From Elusimicrobiota bacterium (GTDB taxonomy: Bacteria > Omnitrophota > Gorgyraeia > Zapsychrales > Fredricksoniimonadaceae): 11,049 bases of DNA. A program made the translations under genes and the position numbers. Below the pieces are notes generated by a model, which saw only the letters and a list, made by a program, of their open reading frames with translations, was not told where the DNA came from and made no database searches. Shown piece by piece: positions 1-6,570 of this stretch. Where the stretch lies: positions 1 through 11,049 of the forward strand of contig JAAYZZ010000013.1 in assembly GCA_012514595.1 (NCBI GenBank), in the 5' to 3' direction. How positions within the stretch are numbered: the stretch's first letter is position 1; each line of letters begins with the position of its first letter.

Positions 1-348
1 ATCCAAAGCCGCCGCAGAAAACATGGGAACTGGAAGGAAAACCCATCCGCCGGATCTTTTTTCCGCAACGTCCTGTCCTCTTCAAAAGCTGGCGAGCGGC
101 AGGCGGCAGGATGGTTCCTGGAACAGGCCGGGGCAAAAACAATGAGCGTGGGCGGCGCCTTCACATTGCCGCAGCACGCGAATATCATTACCCACGATGG
201 AACAGCCTCGGCCCAGGATGTCCTCGAAATGTCCCGAAGAATGGCGAAGGCCGTAAAGGACATGTTCGGTATCGCGCTTGAAAGGGAAGTGCGCCTCCTG
301 GGCCCATTCTCCGACGGAGAGGAAGGCCAGCACGCAGGATTCTGGTGA
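1..348 (+). CDS. murB: UDP-N-acetylenolpyruvoylglucosamine reductase MurB, C-terminal part (5' end outside window)
   Basis: MurB is the cytoplasmic FAD/NADPH enzyme that reduces UDP-GlcNAc-enolpyruvate to UDP-MurNAc in peptidoglycan precursor synthesis. Frame 1 is open from the first base to a TGA at 346-348, giving 115 residues of the C-terminal domain. Visible landmarks are PSAGSFFRN (fragment residues 15-23), whose Ser19 matches the proton-donating serine of the family; AAGWFLEQAG (35-44); GGAFTLPQHAN (51-61), matching the usual GGA...KHAN block; and FGIALEREVRLLG (89-101), where Glu96 matches the conserved catalytic glutamate. The usual GSFFKNP is GSFFRNV here, followed by a short Ser/Lys-rich insertion before AAGW. 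The C-terminal tail after LLG is about 14 residues and Gly/Glu-rich. The only ATG in the first half of the frame (142) is internal and is not the start. The gene converges on the next one with two bases between stop codons. Confidence 0.93.
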   Translation: MQSRRRKHGNWKENPSAGSFFRNVLSSSKAGERQAAGWFLEQAGAKTMSVGGAFTLPQHANIITHDGTASAQDVLEMSRRMAKAVKDMFGIALEREVRLLGPFSDGEEGQHAGFW

Positions 349-350
349 GA

Positions 351-548
351 TCAGGACTTGGGTTTCCGGCCCTTGGCCACAAGAATACGCCCCAGCCGCT
401 TGTGCCCTGCCTTCAGATACCACACAGACCACCACGCAACCACATCGCTCGCGGTCCAATTGATATAATTCTTGTTCAGTTCCGCCTCGGCGGCGGCCGC
501 GGCCTCATCCATCTGCTTCATCTGCTCTTCTTTACTGATCTCGGACAT
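351..548 (-). CDS. Small tryptophan-rich protein of unknown function (65 aa)
   Basis: I do not recognise this protein. The ATG at 548 has a near-perfect Shine-Dalgarno (AAGGAGG, four bases upstream), which is the main reason to accept the gene and this start. Residues 1-28 are charged and helix-prone with an alanine run (A16-A20). Residues 31-44 hold four tryptophans (W31, W39, W40, W43) and Y44, and the tail (K46-S65) is strongly basic, with GHKRLGRIL at 49-57. There is no signal peptide, no cysteine and no clear transmembrane segment. The layout suggests an acidic helix followed by an aromatic, basic amphipathic helix, which could bind nucleic acid or a membrane surface; this is inference only. 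Its start is 32 bases from the 3' end of tRNA-Arg, so it may share that transcript. The frame stays open upstream only because it reads through the tRNA gene. Confidence 0.7.
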   Translation of the reverse strand: MSEISKEEQMKQMDEAAAAAEAELNKNYINWTASDVVAWWSVWYLKAGHKRLGRILVAKGRKPKS

Positions 549-552
549 GTCC

Positions 553-559
553 CCTCCTT
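553..559 (-). promoter_or_regulatory. Strong ribosome binding site of the 65-aa gene
   Basis: The minus strand reads AAGGAGG here, four bases before the ATG at 548. It fixes the start of the small gene and rules out the longer reading frame that runs back through the tRNA. Confidence 0.75.
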
Positions 560-580
560 GAAAGATCCCATGATAAAGAA

Positions 581-653
581 CGCGCCTGAGAGGACTCGAA
601 CCTCCAACCCTCTGGTCCGAAGCCAGATGCTCTATCCATTGAGCTACAGGCGC
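581..653 (-). tRNA. tRNA-Arg (anticodon UCG)
   Basis: The minus strand folds into a full cloverleaf of 73 nt. The acceptor stem is GCGCCTG/CAGGCGC with discriminator G, the D-stem GCTC/GAGC, the anticodon stem TCTGG/CCAGA around loop CTTCGGA, and the T-stem GGAGG/CCTCT (one G-U pair) around TTCGAGT. The anticodon TCG is at 620-618, so it reads CGN arginine codons, mainly CGA. CCA is not encoded; TTC follows the discriminator base and must be replaced by nucleotidyltransferase. The gene lies 85 bases after the sufU stop and just before the small 65-aa gene on the same strand. I see no convincing separate promoter, so it may be processed from a longer suf transcript. Confidence 0.97.
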
Positions 654-738
654 AGATTTTGAAGAGATTTGTGCCGTGCCTCGGCAAAGATCCCGAACAC
701 GCATCCCTGAACGAAACCGGACAGGCGAAAGACCACGC

Positions 739-1194
739 CTATTCCGTCGAGACCACCGCGGTCTTGTCCAGCGCGCCCTTCAGGGTGTGCCAGGCCAGGA
801 TCGCGCATTTGACCCGGCTAGGATACTTCCAGATCCCGGAAAAGACCGTGAGCTTGCCCAGGTGATGCGATCCCGCCTGAGGGTCCAATTCCTTCATGAC
901 AAGCCCGCGGAACTCCTCAAAAAGGGCTCGTGCCTCTTCAACAGATCTCCCCTTCAAGACCGCGGTCATCATGGACGCCGAGGCCTTGGAGATCGCGCAC
1001 CCATCCCCCTCGAAGGCCAGGTCCTCGATCCTTCCCTCCGCGCTCACCTGAAGGTAGACCTTGAGATGATCGCCGCAGAGCGGATTATAACCTTCCGCCT
1101 GGTGGGAACAGGGATCGATCTTCCGGAAATTGCGGGGATGCTTGTTGTGCTCAAGGATCACTTCCTGATAAAGCTCGTCGTTGTGGACCGACAT
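739..1194 (-). CDS. sufU: SufU, zinc-dependent sulfur-transfer protein of the SUF system
   Basis: SufU accepts persulfide sulfur from SufS and passes it toward SufBCD; in Gram-positives it works as a zinc-dependent sulfurtransferase rather than as a scaffold. The 151-residue protein has the IscU/SufU fold landmarks: LYQEVILEHNKHPRNF at 8-23, NPLCGD (C40, D42), FEGDGCAISKAS (C66) and RVKCA (C130). C40, D42, C66 and C130 match the three cysteines and one aspartate that bind zinc in SufU. The long spacing between C66 and C130 and the GDGC motif favour SufU over IscU. The ATG at 1194 overlaps the sufS TGA by one base, and GGGAGG inside the end of sufS provides its ribosome binding site, so translational coupling to sufS is likely. 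It is the last protein gene of the suf operon before the tRNA. Confidence 0.92.
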   Translation of the reverse strand: MSVHNDELYQEVILEHNKHPRNFRKIDPCSHQAEGYNPLCGDHLKVYLQVSAEGRIEDLAFEGDGCAISKASASMMTAVLKGRSVEEARALFEEFRGLVMKELDPQAGSHHLGKLTVFSGIWKYPSRVKCAILAWHTLKGALDKTAVVSTE

Positions 1195-2414
1195 CAGAAG
1201 ACCTCCCGCACCTTTAAGAGCGCCTTGACCAGAAGATCGATCTCTTCCTTCGTGTTATAGAACGCCAGGGACGCGCGCGCCGTCGCCGGAACGCCAAAGC
1301 GCTCCATGACCGGCTGCGTGCAGTGATGCCCGGTCCGGATCGCGATCCCCTCACGGTCGATCAAGGTCCCGATGTCATGGGCATGGACCCCCTCGAGGAC
1401 AAAAGAAAAGATCGGCGCCTTATTCCTGGCGGTCCCGATCATCCTTAGTCCTGGAACAGCATTAAGCACTTTGTGACCGTGATCCACTAGGTCCTTTTTA
1501 TGGGTTATCATGTCTTCCCAGCCTACGGCCCGTATATAATCGATCGCGGAACCCAGCCCGATCACTCCCGCGACATTCGGGGTCCCGGCCTCGAATTTGA
1601 GTGGCAGGCGGTTAAAGACGGTCCGGTCAAAGGTCACGCTCAGGATCATGTCCCCGCCTCCCTGATACGGGGGCATGGTCTCGAGGATCCTCTCCTTGCC
1701 GTAAAGGACCCCGACGCCCGTCGGACCAAAGAGCTTATGCCCCGAGAAGGCCAAAAAATCCACATCCCAGTCCTGGACATCGATCGGCTCGTGAGACACC
1801 CCCTGGGCCGCGTCCAGAAGAAAGACGGCCCCTGCCTCATGCGCCAACCGGGCCAGTTCCTTGACCGGATTCACGGTCCCCAGAGAGTTGGAGACATGAA
1901 CGATCGAAACGATCTTTGTCCGCGGCGACAAGAGCTTGCGGTATTCATCCAGAAGGAGCTCGCCCCTGTCATTGATGGGGGCCACCTTGATCACACACCC
2001 CGTCGCCTCTCTCAACAGCTGCCAGGGAACGATGTTGGAATGATGTTCCATCTGGGAGATCAGGACCTCATCCCCGGACTTGAGAGCCGAACGGCCATAG
2101 GAGGCCGCAACCAGATTGATGGATTCAGTCGCGCCTTTTGTAAAGACGATCTCGCAGAGGCTCGAGGCATTCAGAAATCGCCGGACCTTCTCCCGTGTAG
2201 ACTCATATTCGGCGGTCGCCTCCTCACTCAAATAGTGCACGCCTCTATGAATATTCGCGGTCTTGTGACAGTAGTGCGCATGCGTACAGGAAATGACCTG
2301 GCAGGGCTTGAAGGTGGTCGCCGCATTGTCGAGATACACAAGCGGCTTTTCATCACGCGCCCGGGCCATGAGGTTCGGGAAATCCCGCCGGATCTTCTCA
2401 ATATTAAAAGCCAT
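1194..2414 (-). CDS. sufS: SufS, group II cysteine desulfurase
   Basis: This PLP enzyme converts cysteine to alanine and leaves a persulfide for Fe-S assembly. The 406-residue length is normal for SufS. Motifs: YLDNAATT (27-34), FTKGATESINL (91-101), H125 and D201 at the PLP ring, FSGHKLFGPTG (223-233) with Schiff-base Lys227, FEAGTPN (274-280), and RTGHHC (360-365), where Cys365 carries the persulfide. The short loop around Cys365 and the RTGHHC context place it in group II (SufS/CsdA) rather than IscS. Start ATG 2414 has GAAGGAG six to nine bases upstream, and the gene overlaps the end of sufD by 11 bases. Unusual: residues 38-60 contain three cysteines and five histidines (C38, C43, H45, H47, C49, H50, H56, H60), where most SufS proteins have no cysteine. 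Confidence 0.95.
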   Translation of the reverse strand: MAFNIEKIRRDFPNLMARARDEKPLVYLDNAATTFKPCQVISCTHAHYCHKTANIHRGVHYLSEEATAEYESTREKVRRFLNASSLCEIVFTKGATESINLVAASYGRSALKSGDEVLISQMEHHSNIVPWQLLREATGCVIKVAPINDRGELLLDEYRKLLSPRTKIVSIVHVSNSLGTVNPVKELARLAHEAGAVFLLDAAQGVSHEPIDVQDWDVDFLAFSGHKLFGPTGVGVLYGKERILETMPPYQGGGDMILSVTFDRTVFNRLPLKFEAGTPNVAGVIGLGSAIDYIRAVGWEDMITHKKDLVDHGHKVLNAVPGLRMIGTARNKAPIFSFVLEGVHAHDIGTLIDREGIAIRTGHHCTQPVMERFGVPATARASLAFYNTKEEIDLLVKALLKVREVF

Positions 2415-3621
2415 AACTCTCCTTCAGCTTTCGGGACAGGATCTCGCGAAGGCCCGGATCTTCAAGACGGGAGATCACATCATCCATGAACGCCCTTACC
2501 AAAAGACGCCGGGCATCCTCGCGGCCGATCCCGCGGGTCTGAAGATAAAAGATCTCCTCCTCGTTCACGCGGCCGATGGTGGCCCCGTGCGTACAGCGCA
2601 CATCATCCGCATGGATCTCGAGCTGCGGCTTGGTGTCGACACGCGCGTCGGGACTGAGGAGAAGGTTCTTGTTCAGTTGATAGGAATTCGTCTTCTGGGC
2701 CTTCTGGTCGACAACGATCCGACCGTTAAAGACCGATCGCGCCTCATCATCGAGAACGCACTTATAAAGCTGTTCGCTGCGAGAGGCGGGTTCGTGATGA
2801 CGGATCTCGGTATGGCTGTCCGCGTGCCGGAGCCCTTTGAGGGCATGAAGCCCGTTGACCGACACCGTCGAGCCTTCGCCCCTGATATCGCAGAGGAGAT
2901 CCTGTCGGAAGACCGCGGCCCCGTTGGTGACGGTCAAGACCGATGCCTGACTGTCACGGGCCCCGTCCACCCGGACCCTTCCGACATGACAGGCCACAGG
3001 AGGATGGTCATGCACCTGCACATAGTCAAGTCCTGCGCCATCCGCAAGAGAAAGCTCCGCCACCGGGATAGAGACGTATCCCTTCACCTCATGCCCCAGG
3101 AACATCTCCACGACCCTCAAACGCGACCCCTCGGCGAGATTCACGACAAGGCGCGGACAAACAAGAGCCCCTTCCCCCACTGCATTCATAATGTGGATGA
3201 CATAAAAAGGCACGGAAAGATCCGCCCCCTTTGCGACGCTGACCCGGACCTCGGCCTGGCCTGCCGAACGGTTGACCGCCTCAAAAAGATCGCCGGACCC
3301 CGACCCTGAAGATGACAGTGAAAGCTGGACCGTCCGCTGGTTGGTTTCCTCTTCAAAGGAGGACAGGGCTTCCACCGGTATTCCGTTCAGTAGAACGACG
3401 CCTTGAAAATCCTTCGGCAGAAGAGCCTTCACGGACGCCGGGAGCGTCCCCTCTACTCGACGGGGAATATGGGCCCTGGCCTGCGCCAGTCCGGAAAGAT
3501 CCGTGTATCTCCAGGCCTCTTCACGGGTCGTAGGCCAAGGCCTCTCGGCGAGCGGACCGACGGGAAGTCCTGCCGCGAGAAGAGACTCAAAGAATGGGGT
3601 GTCCTTAAAAAGCTTGTTCAT
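2404..3621 (-). CDS. sufD: SufD, subunit of the SufBCD Fe-S scaffold complex
   Basis: SufD pairs with SufB and two SufC ATPases in the complex on which the Fe-S cluster is built. The 405-residue protein has the N-terminal REEAWRYTDL segment typical of SufD, the long beta-helix core, and the C-terminal block CTHGATIGRVNEEEIFYLQTRG; its histidine (residue 345) is the likely equivalent of the SufD histidine implicated in cluster formation at the SufB-SufD interface. I chose the ATG at 3621 because AGGTGAGC lies just upstream. A GTG at 3627 directly after the sufC stop would add two residues but has no visible ribosome binding site. The gene follows sufC by six bases and overlaps sufS by 11 bases. 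Sequence similarity to SufB at the C-terminus is expected, since the two are paralogues. Confidence 0.92.
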   Translation of the reverse strand: MNKLFKDTPFFESLLAAGLPVGPLAERPWPTTREEAWRYTDLSGLAQARAHIPRRVEGTLPASVKALLPKDFQGVVLLNGIPVEALSSFEEETNQRTVQLSLSSSGSGSGDLFEAVNRSAGQAEVRVSVAKGADLSVPFYVIHIMNAVGEGALVCPRLVVNLAEGSRLRVVEMFLGHEVKGYVSIPVAELSLADGAGLDYVQVHDHPPVACHVGRVRVDGARDSQASVLTVTNGAAVFRQDLLCDIRGEGSTVSVNGLHALKGLRHADSHTEIRHHEPASRSEQLYKCVLDDEARSVFNGRIVVDQKAQKTNSYQLNKNLLLSPDARVDTKPQLEIHADDVRCTHGATIGRVNEEEIFYLQTRGIGREDARRLLVRAFMDDVISRLEDPGLREILSRKLKESYGF

Positions 3622-3627
3622 GCTCAC

Positions 3628-4380
3628 CTATTTCATCAGCCAGTCATAGCCTCGCTCCTCGACCTCAAGGGCCAGTTCCGGCCCTCCGCTCTTGACGATC
3701 CGGCCCTGGCAGAAAATGTGAACGATATCCGGCTTGATATAATTGAGCAGCCTCTGATAGTGCGTGATCACGACCATGGCGTTACGCCTGTTGCGCAATT
3801 TGTTCACGCCGGCCGAAACGATCTTCATGGAGTCGATATCCAACCCCGAATCGGTCTCGTCCAGGATCGCCAGACGGGGGTTCAGGACCGCCATCTGGAG
3901 GATCTCGTTGCGTTTTTTCTCTCCGCCGGAGAAATCCACGTTGACCGCCCTGTCGATGAACTTGTCGTCCATGTCCAGCATCTTCATCTTTTCATGAAGG
4001 AACACATCGAAATCGATCGGGTCCATCTCCTCGACCCCATGATGACGACAGACCGCGTTGTAAGCCGCCCGAAGAAAGAGCGCGGTCTGGACCCCCGGGA
4101 CCTCGACAGGATACTGGAAGGCAAGAAAGACCCCCTCCCGGGCGCGCTCCTCGGGTTCCAGGGACAAGAGATCGATCGTCCCCGTGGACCCTTCGTACTC
4201 GACCGCCCCTTTGTCCACCGAATACTGGGGGTTGCCGGCAATGATCTTGGACAACGTGCTCTTCCCCGATCCGTTAGGTCCCATGATCGCATGGACCTCA
4301 CCGGCACGGACCGAAAGGTTCAGCCCTTTCAAGATCGCCGTTCCGTCGACACTGGCATGAAGATCTTTGACGTTCAGCAT
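3628..4380 (-). CDS. sufC: SufC, ABC-type ATPase of the SUF complex
   Basis: SufC is the soluble ABC ATPase whose dimerisation reshapes SufB-SufD during cluster assembly; it is not a transporter. All ABC motifs are intact in 250 residues: Walker A GPNGSGKST (34-42, Lys40), Q-loop FQYPVEVPG (88-96), signature FSGGEKKRNEI (150-160), Walker B LAILDE (170-175) and the switch His207 in VITHYQR. The FQYP.EVPG and SGGEKKRNE versions are diagnostic of SufC within the ABC superfamily. ATG 4380 is preceded by AGAGGTTATC, an acceptable ribosome binding site. It lies 41 bases after sufB, the largest gap inside the operon, and is followed closely by sufD. Confidence 0.97.
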   Translation of the reverse strand: MLNVKDLHASVDGTAILKGLNLSVRAGEVHAIMGPNGSGKSTLSKIIAGNPQYSVDKGAVEYEGSTGTIDLLSLEPEERAREGVFLAFQYPVEVPGVQTALFLRAAYNAVCRHHGVEEMDPIDFDVFLHEKMKMLDMDDKFIDRAVNVDFSGGEKKRNEILQMAVLNPRLAILDETDSGLDIDSMKIVSAGVNKLRNRRNAMVVITHYQRLLNYIKPDIVHIFCQGRIVKSGGPELALEVEERGYDWLMK

Positions 4381-4421
4381 GATAACCTCTTGTTAAGACC
4401 TTGGACACTGGACACCCGTTC

Positions 4422-5882
4422 TTAGCCTACACTCCCCTCCAGCTTCATCTCCAGAAGCCTCACCGCTTCGACGGAGAACTCCAGAGGAAGGGTCTTGAAA
4501 ACCTCCCGGCAGAACCCGTTGATCAATAGTGAGATCGCCTCCTCCTTGTCGAGCCCGCGGGACTGAAGATAGAAGACCTGCTCCGCACTGATCCGGGAGG
4601 TCGTGGCCTCATGTTCCAGCGTCGCACTGTTGTTCCTCACCTCGATAGAGGGGAACGTGTTCGCCTGGCAGTCGTTGCCGATCAGCATTGAATCGCATTG
4701 TGAGAAATTACGGGCGTTCTCGGCCGTCGCCATGATCTTGACGAGCCCTCGATAATTATTGTTCGACCCATCCGAAGAGATGCCCTTGGAAACGATCGTA
4801 CTCGTCGTGTTGCGTCCGATATGGATCATCTTGGTCCCCGTATCGGCCTGCATCTTGTTGTTGGTGAGCGCAACAGAATAGAACTCGCCGACCGAATGGT
4901 CTCCCAGAAGGACGCAGCTCGGATACTTCCAGGTGATCGCGCTTCCCGCCTCGACCTGTGTCCAGGAGATCTTGGACCTTGCCCCGGCACATTTGCCGCG
5001 CTTGGTCACGAAATTATAAATGCCGCCCTTGCCGTCCTTGTCGCCGGCATACCAGTTCTGGACCGTTGAGTATTTGATCTCCGCATCCTCGAGGGCGACC
5101 AATTCCACCACCGCGGCATGGAGCTGGTTCTCGTCCCGCATCGGGGCCGTGCACCCCTCGAGATAGCTCACATACGCGCCCTTGTCGGCGATGATGAGGG
5201 TCCTCTCGAACTGGCCCGTTTCTTTGGCGTTGATCCGGAAATAGGTCGAGAGTTCGACCGGACAGCGAACACCCGGAGGGATGTAGCAGAACGATCCATC
5301 GGTAAAGACCGCGGAATTGAGCGCGGCAAAGAAATTGTCATTGAAGGGAACAACGCTGCCCAGGTACTTGCGCACGATCTCGGGACACTTATGGAAGGCT
5401 TCGGAGATCGGGCAAAAGATGATGCCCATCTTTTCCAGTTCCTTCTGGTGCGTAGTCCCGACGGAGACACTATCGAAGACCGCGTCCACGGCCACCCCCG
5501 AGAGGCGTTTCTGTTCGCTCAAGGGAATGCCCAGCCGCTCAAAGGTCTTCACGACCTCGGGGTCCACCTCCTCCAGGCTTTGGGCCCCGCCGCGTTTTTT
5601 GGGCGCAGAATAGTAACGGATGTCCTGATAGTCAATAGGGGGGTATTCAAAATTCGCCCAGTGGGGCTCCCCCATGTTCTGCCAGTGATGAAAGGCGTTC
5701 AGCCGCCAGAGGAGCATGAACTCCGGTTCTCCCTTCTTGGCCGAAAGACGGGCCACCGTCTCCTCATCCAACCCCTTGGGGAGAGCGTCCACCTCGACCG
5801 AGGACTCGAACCCGTACTTGTAGTCCCCGGAGAGGGCGTTCTCGGGAAGCCCCTTGTTCTTTTCAGGACTCGTTTCTGACAT
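4422..5882 (-). CDS. sufB: SufB, main scaffold subunit of the SufBCD complex
   Basis: SufB is the core scaffold protein that receives sulfur and assembles the cluster with SufD and SufC. The length (486 residues) is typical. The family blocks are present: GTTHQKELEKMGIIFCPI in the N-terminal third, SFCYIPPGVRCPVELSTYFR in the middle, QCDSMLIGNDCQANTFPSIE (395-414), LEHEATTSRISAEQ (422-435) and the final LEGSVG. Cys405 is the probable counterpart of the essential SufB cysteine, and the Glu/His residues of LEHEATT and Glu434 are other conserved core residues. Start ATG 5882 has GAGG five bases upstream and lies 24 bases after the nfu stop. SufB comes before SufC here, as in proteobacterial suf operons, while SufU comes at the end of the operon. 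Confidence 0.97.
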   Translation of the reverse strand: MSETSPEKNKGLPENALSGDYKYGFESSVEVDALPKGLDEETVARLSAKKGEPEFMLLWRLNAFHHWQNMGEPHWANFEYPPIDYQDIRYYSAPKKRGGAQSLEEVDPEVVKTFERLGIPLSEQKRLSGVAVDAVFDSVSVGTTHQKELEKMGIIFCPISEAFHKCPEIVRKYLGSVVPFNDNFFAALNSAVFTDGSFCYIPPGVRCPVELSTYFRINAKETGQFERTLIIADKGAYVSYLEGCTAPMRDENQLHAAVVELVALEDAEIKYSTVQNWYAGDKDGKGGIYNFVTKRGKCAGARSKISWTQVEAGSAITWKYPSCVLLGDHSVGEFYSVALTNNKMQADTGTKMIHIGRNTTSTIVSKGISSDGSNNNYRGLVKIMATAENARNFSQCDSMLIGNDCQANTFPSIEVRNNSATLEHEATTSRISAEQVFYLQSRGLDKEEAISLLINGFCREVFKTLPLEFSVEAVRLLEMKLEGSVG

Positions 5883-5906
5883 ATGTCCTCGAACTTCCTC
5901 TGGTTC

Positions 5907-6455
5907 CTACACCATCTGCACAACGACCTCGGGATCATAACGGTCCCGAAGGATATTCTGGATCGCGTAAAGCGTCCCCATCGCCGCATGCGGACAGCAA
6001 CCGCAGGCCCCCTCATAACGGATCGAGATCGTTTTTCCATCGATCCCAACGACCTGGAGGTCTCCCCCGTCGCGCTGCAGGGCTGGGCGGATGGTGCTCT
6101 CAAGGATCTCCTCGACCTTTCCGATCTCCCCTCCGGCCTCAGGACGCACCGGCGCCGCCCCGGGGGCCTCGAAATTCGGATCGTGCCGGGTGATGTGGGC
6201 CTGGATGGTCTCCTTGACCCTGGCCTCTACCTTGTCCCAGTCCCCGGCACCCGTCTGCGTGACGGTGATGAAATTTGCTGCGAAATAGACCTCAGTAACA
6301 TAATCAAGTTTGAGGATGGCCGAAGCCATGTCATTGCCTTTGCACTCGGCAAACTGACGATAGACCGCGCTATCCTTTGTCTTCACCGGAACATTCAGGA
6401 TGAACTTGAGGGCATTGGGATTAGGGGTCGGCTGAACAGAGATCGTGCAATCCAT
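5907..6455 (-). CDS. Nfu-type Fe-S carrier (Nfu N-terminal domain plus NifU-like domain)
   Basis: This 182-residue protein has two domains. Residues 1-90 match the Nfu_N domain seen in mitochondrial NFU1 and many bacterial Nfu proteins, with the hallmark PTPNPNALKF at 9-18. After a Pro/Ala/Gly-rich linker (about 95-110), residues 111-182 form a NifU C-terminal domain with RPALQRDGGDLQVV (123-136) and the cluster-binding CxxC at Cys151 and Cys154 (CGCCPHA). The family normally dimerises through this motif to hold a [4Fe-4S] cluster and delivers it to client enzymes. Cys153 inside the motif is an extra cysteine, and PHA replaces the more common PSS. Start ATG 6455 has AAAGGAG six bases upstream. 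It is the first gene after the suf promoter, in the place where many bacteria have an Rrf2-type regulator. Confidence 0.9.
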   Translation of the reverse strand: MDCTISVQPTPNPNALKFILNVPVKTKDSAVYRQFAECKGNDMASAILKLDYVTEVYFAANFITVTQTGAGDWDKVEARVKETIQAHITRHDPNFEAPGAAPVRPEAGGEIGKVEEILESTIRPALQRDGGDLQVVGIDGKTISIRYEGACGCCPHAAMGTLYAIQNILRDRYDPEVVVQMV

Positions 6456-6493
6456 GGCATTCTCCTTTAGTAAAAGGGCGCAAAAGTGTGACT

Positions 6494-6522
6494 AATATAG
6501 CGTCGAAGACCCTCATCGTCAA
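6494..6522 (-). promoter_or_regulatory. Sigma70-type promoter of the nfu-suf operon
   Basis: On the minus strand, TTGACG (6522-6517) and TATATT (6499-6494) are separated by exactly 17 bases, close to consensus. A start site near 6487 would leave a leader of about 32 bases before the nfu ATG, with the ribosome binding site AAAGGAG at 6468-6462. It lies in the only sizeable gap between the lhgO-like gene and nfu. Transcription start was not measured. Confidence 0.72.
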
Positions 6523-6548
6523 TACAGGTCTGAAGGATCTGTCGAAGA
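6502..6548. repeat. Dyad and direct repeat at the suf promoter (possible operators)
   Basis: Two structures overlap here. An imperfect inverted repeat, ACAGGTC-TGAAG-GATCTGT (6524-6542, six of seven positions symmetric), ends one base upstream of the -35 box. The 8-mer GTCGAAGA occurs twice on the plus strand, at 6502-6509 inside the promoter spacer and at 6541-6548, 39 bases apart. Either could bind a regulator of Fe-S assembly, but neither matches an IscR or SufR site that I know, and short repeats like these can arise by chance. The dyad could also act as a weak stem-loop after the upstream gene, though no U-run follows it. Confidence 0.35.
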
Positions 6549-6570
6549 AAAGACGGATAAATAACATCAA

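Noticed and set aside
142..348. Separate 68-aa plus-strand gene starting at ATG 142
   Set aside because: It is in frame with, and part of, the murB C-terminal domain that is open from base 1.
672..686. Stem TGCCG-N5-CGGCA as a terminator after sufU
   Set aside because: Only five pairs and no U-run; too weak to call, so readthrough into the tRNA remains possible.
549..704. N-terminal extension of the small 65-aa gene (117-aa frame from 704)
   Set aside because: The extra residues are the well-known translation of a tRNA gene (VAQWIEHLASDQRVGG...), and the real start at 548 has its own strong ribosome binding site.
1500..2489. Long plus-strand frame of 329 codons opposite sufS
   Set aside because: Antisense shadow of sufS in GC-biased DNA; low-complexity translation rich in R/G/H with no family resemblance and no ribosome binding site.
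4402..4415. Tandem 7-base repeat TGGACAC TGGACAC in the sufB-sufC gap
   Set aside because: Two short copies only; probably slippage or chance, with no sign of function.
2293..4425. Overlapping plus-strand frames opposite sufD and sufC
   Set aside because: Shadows of clearly recognised minus-strand genes; no motifs and no plausible start signals.
5118..5879. Plus-strand frame of 253 codons opposite sufB
   Set aside because: Shadow of sufB, whose conserved motifs lie across the same bases.
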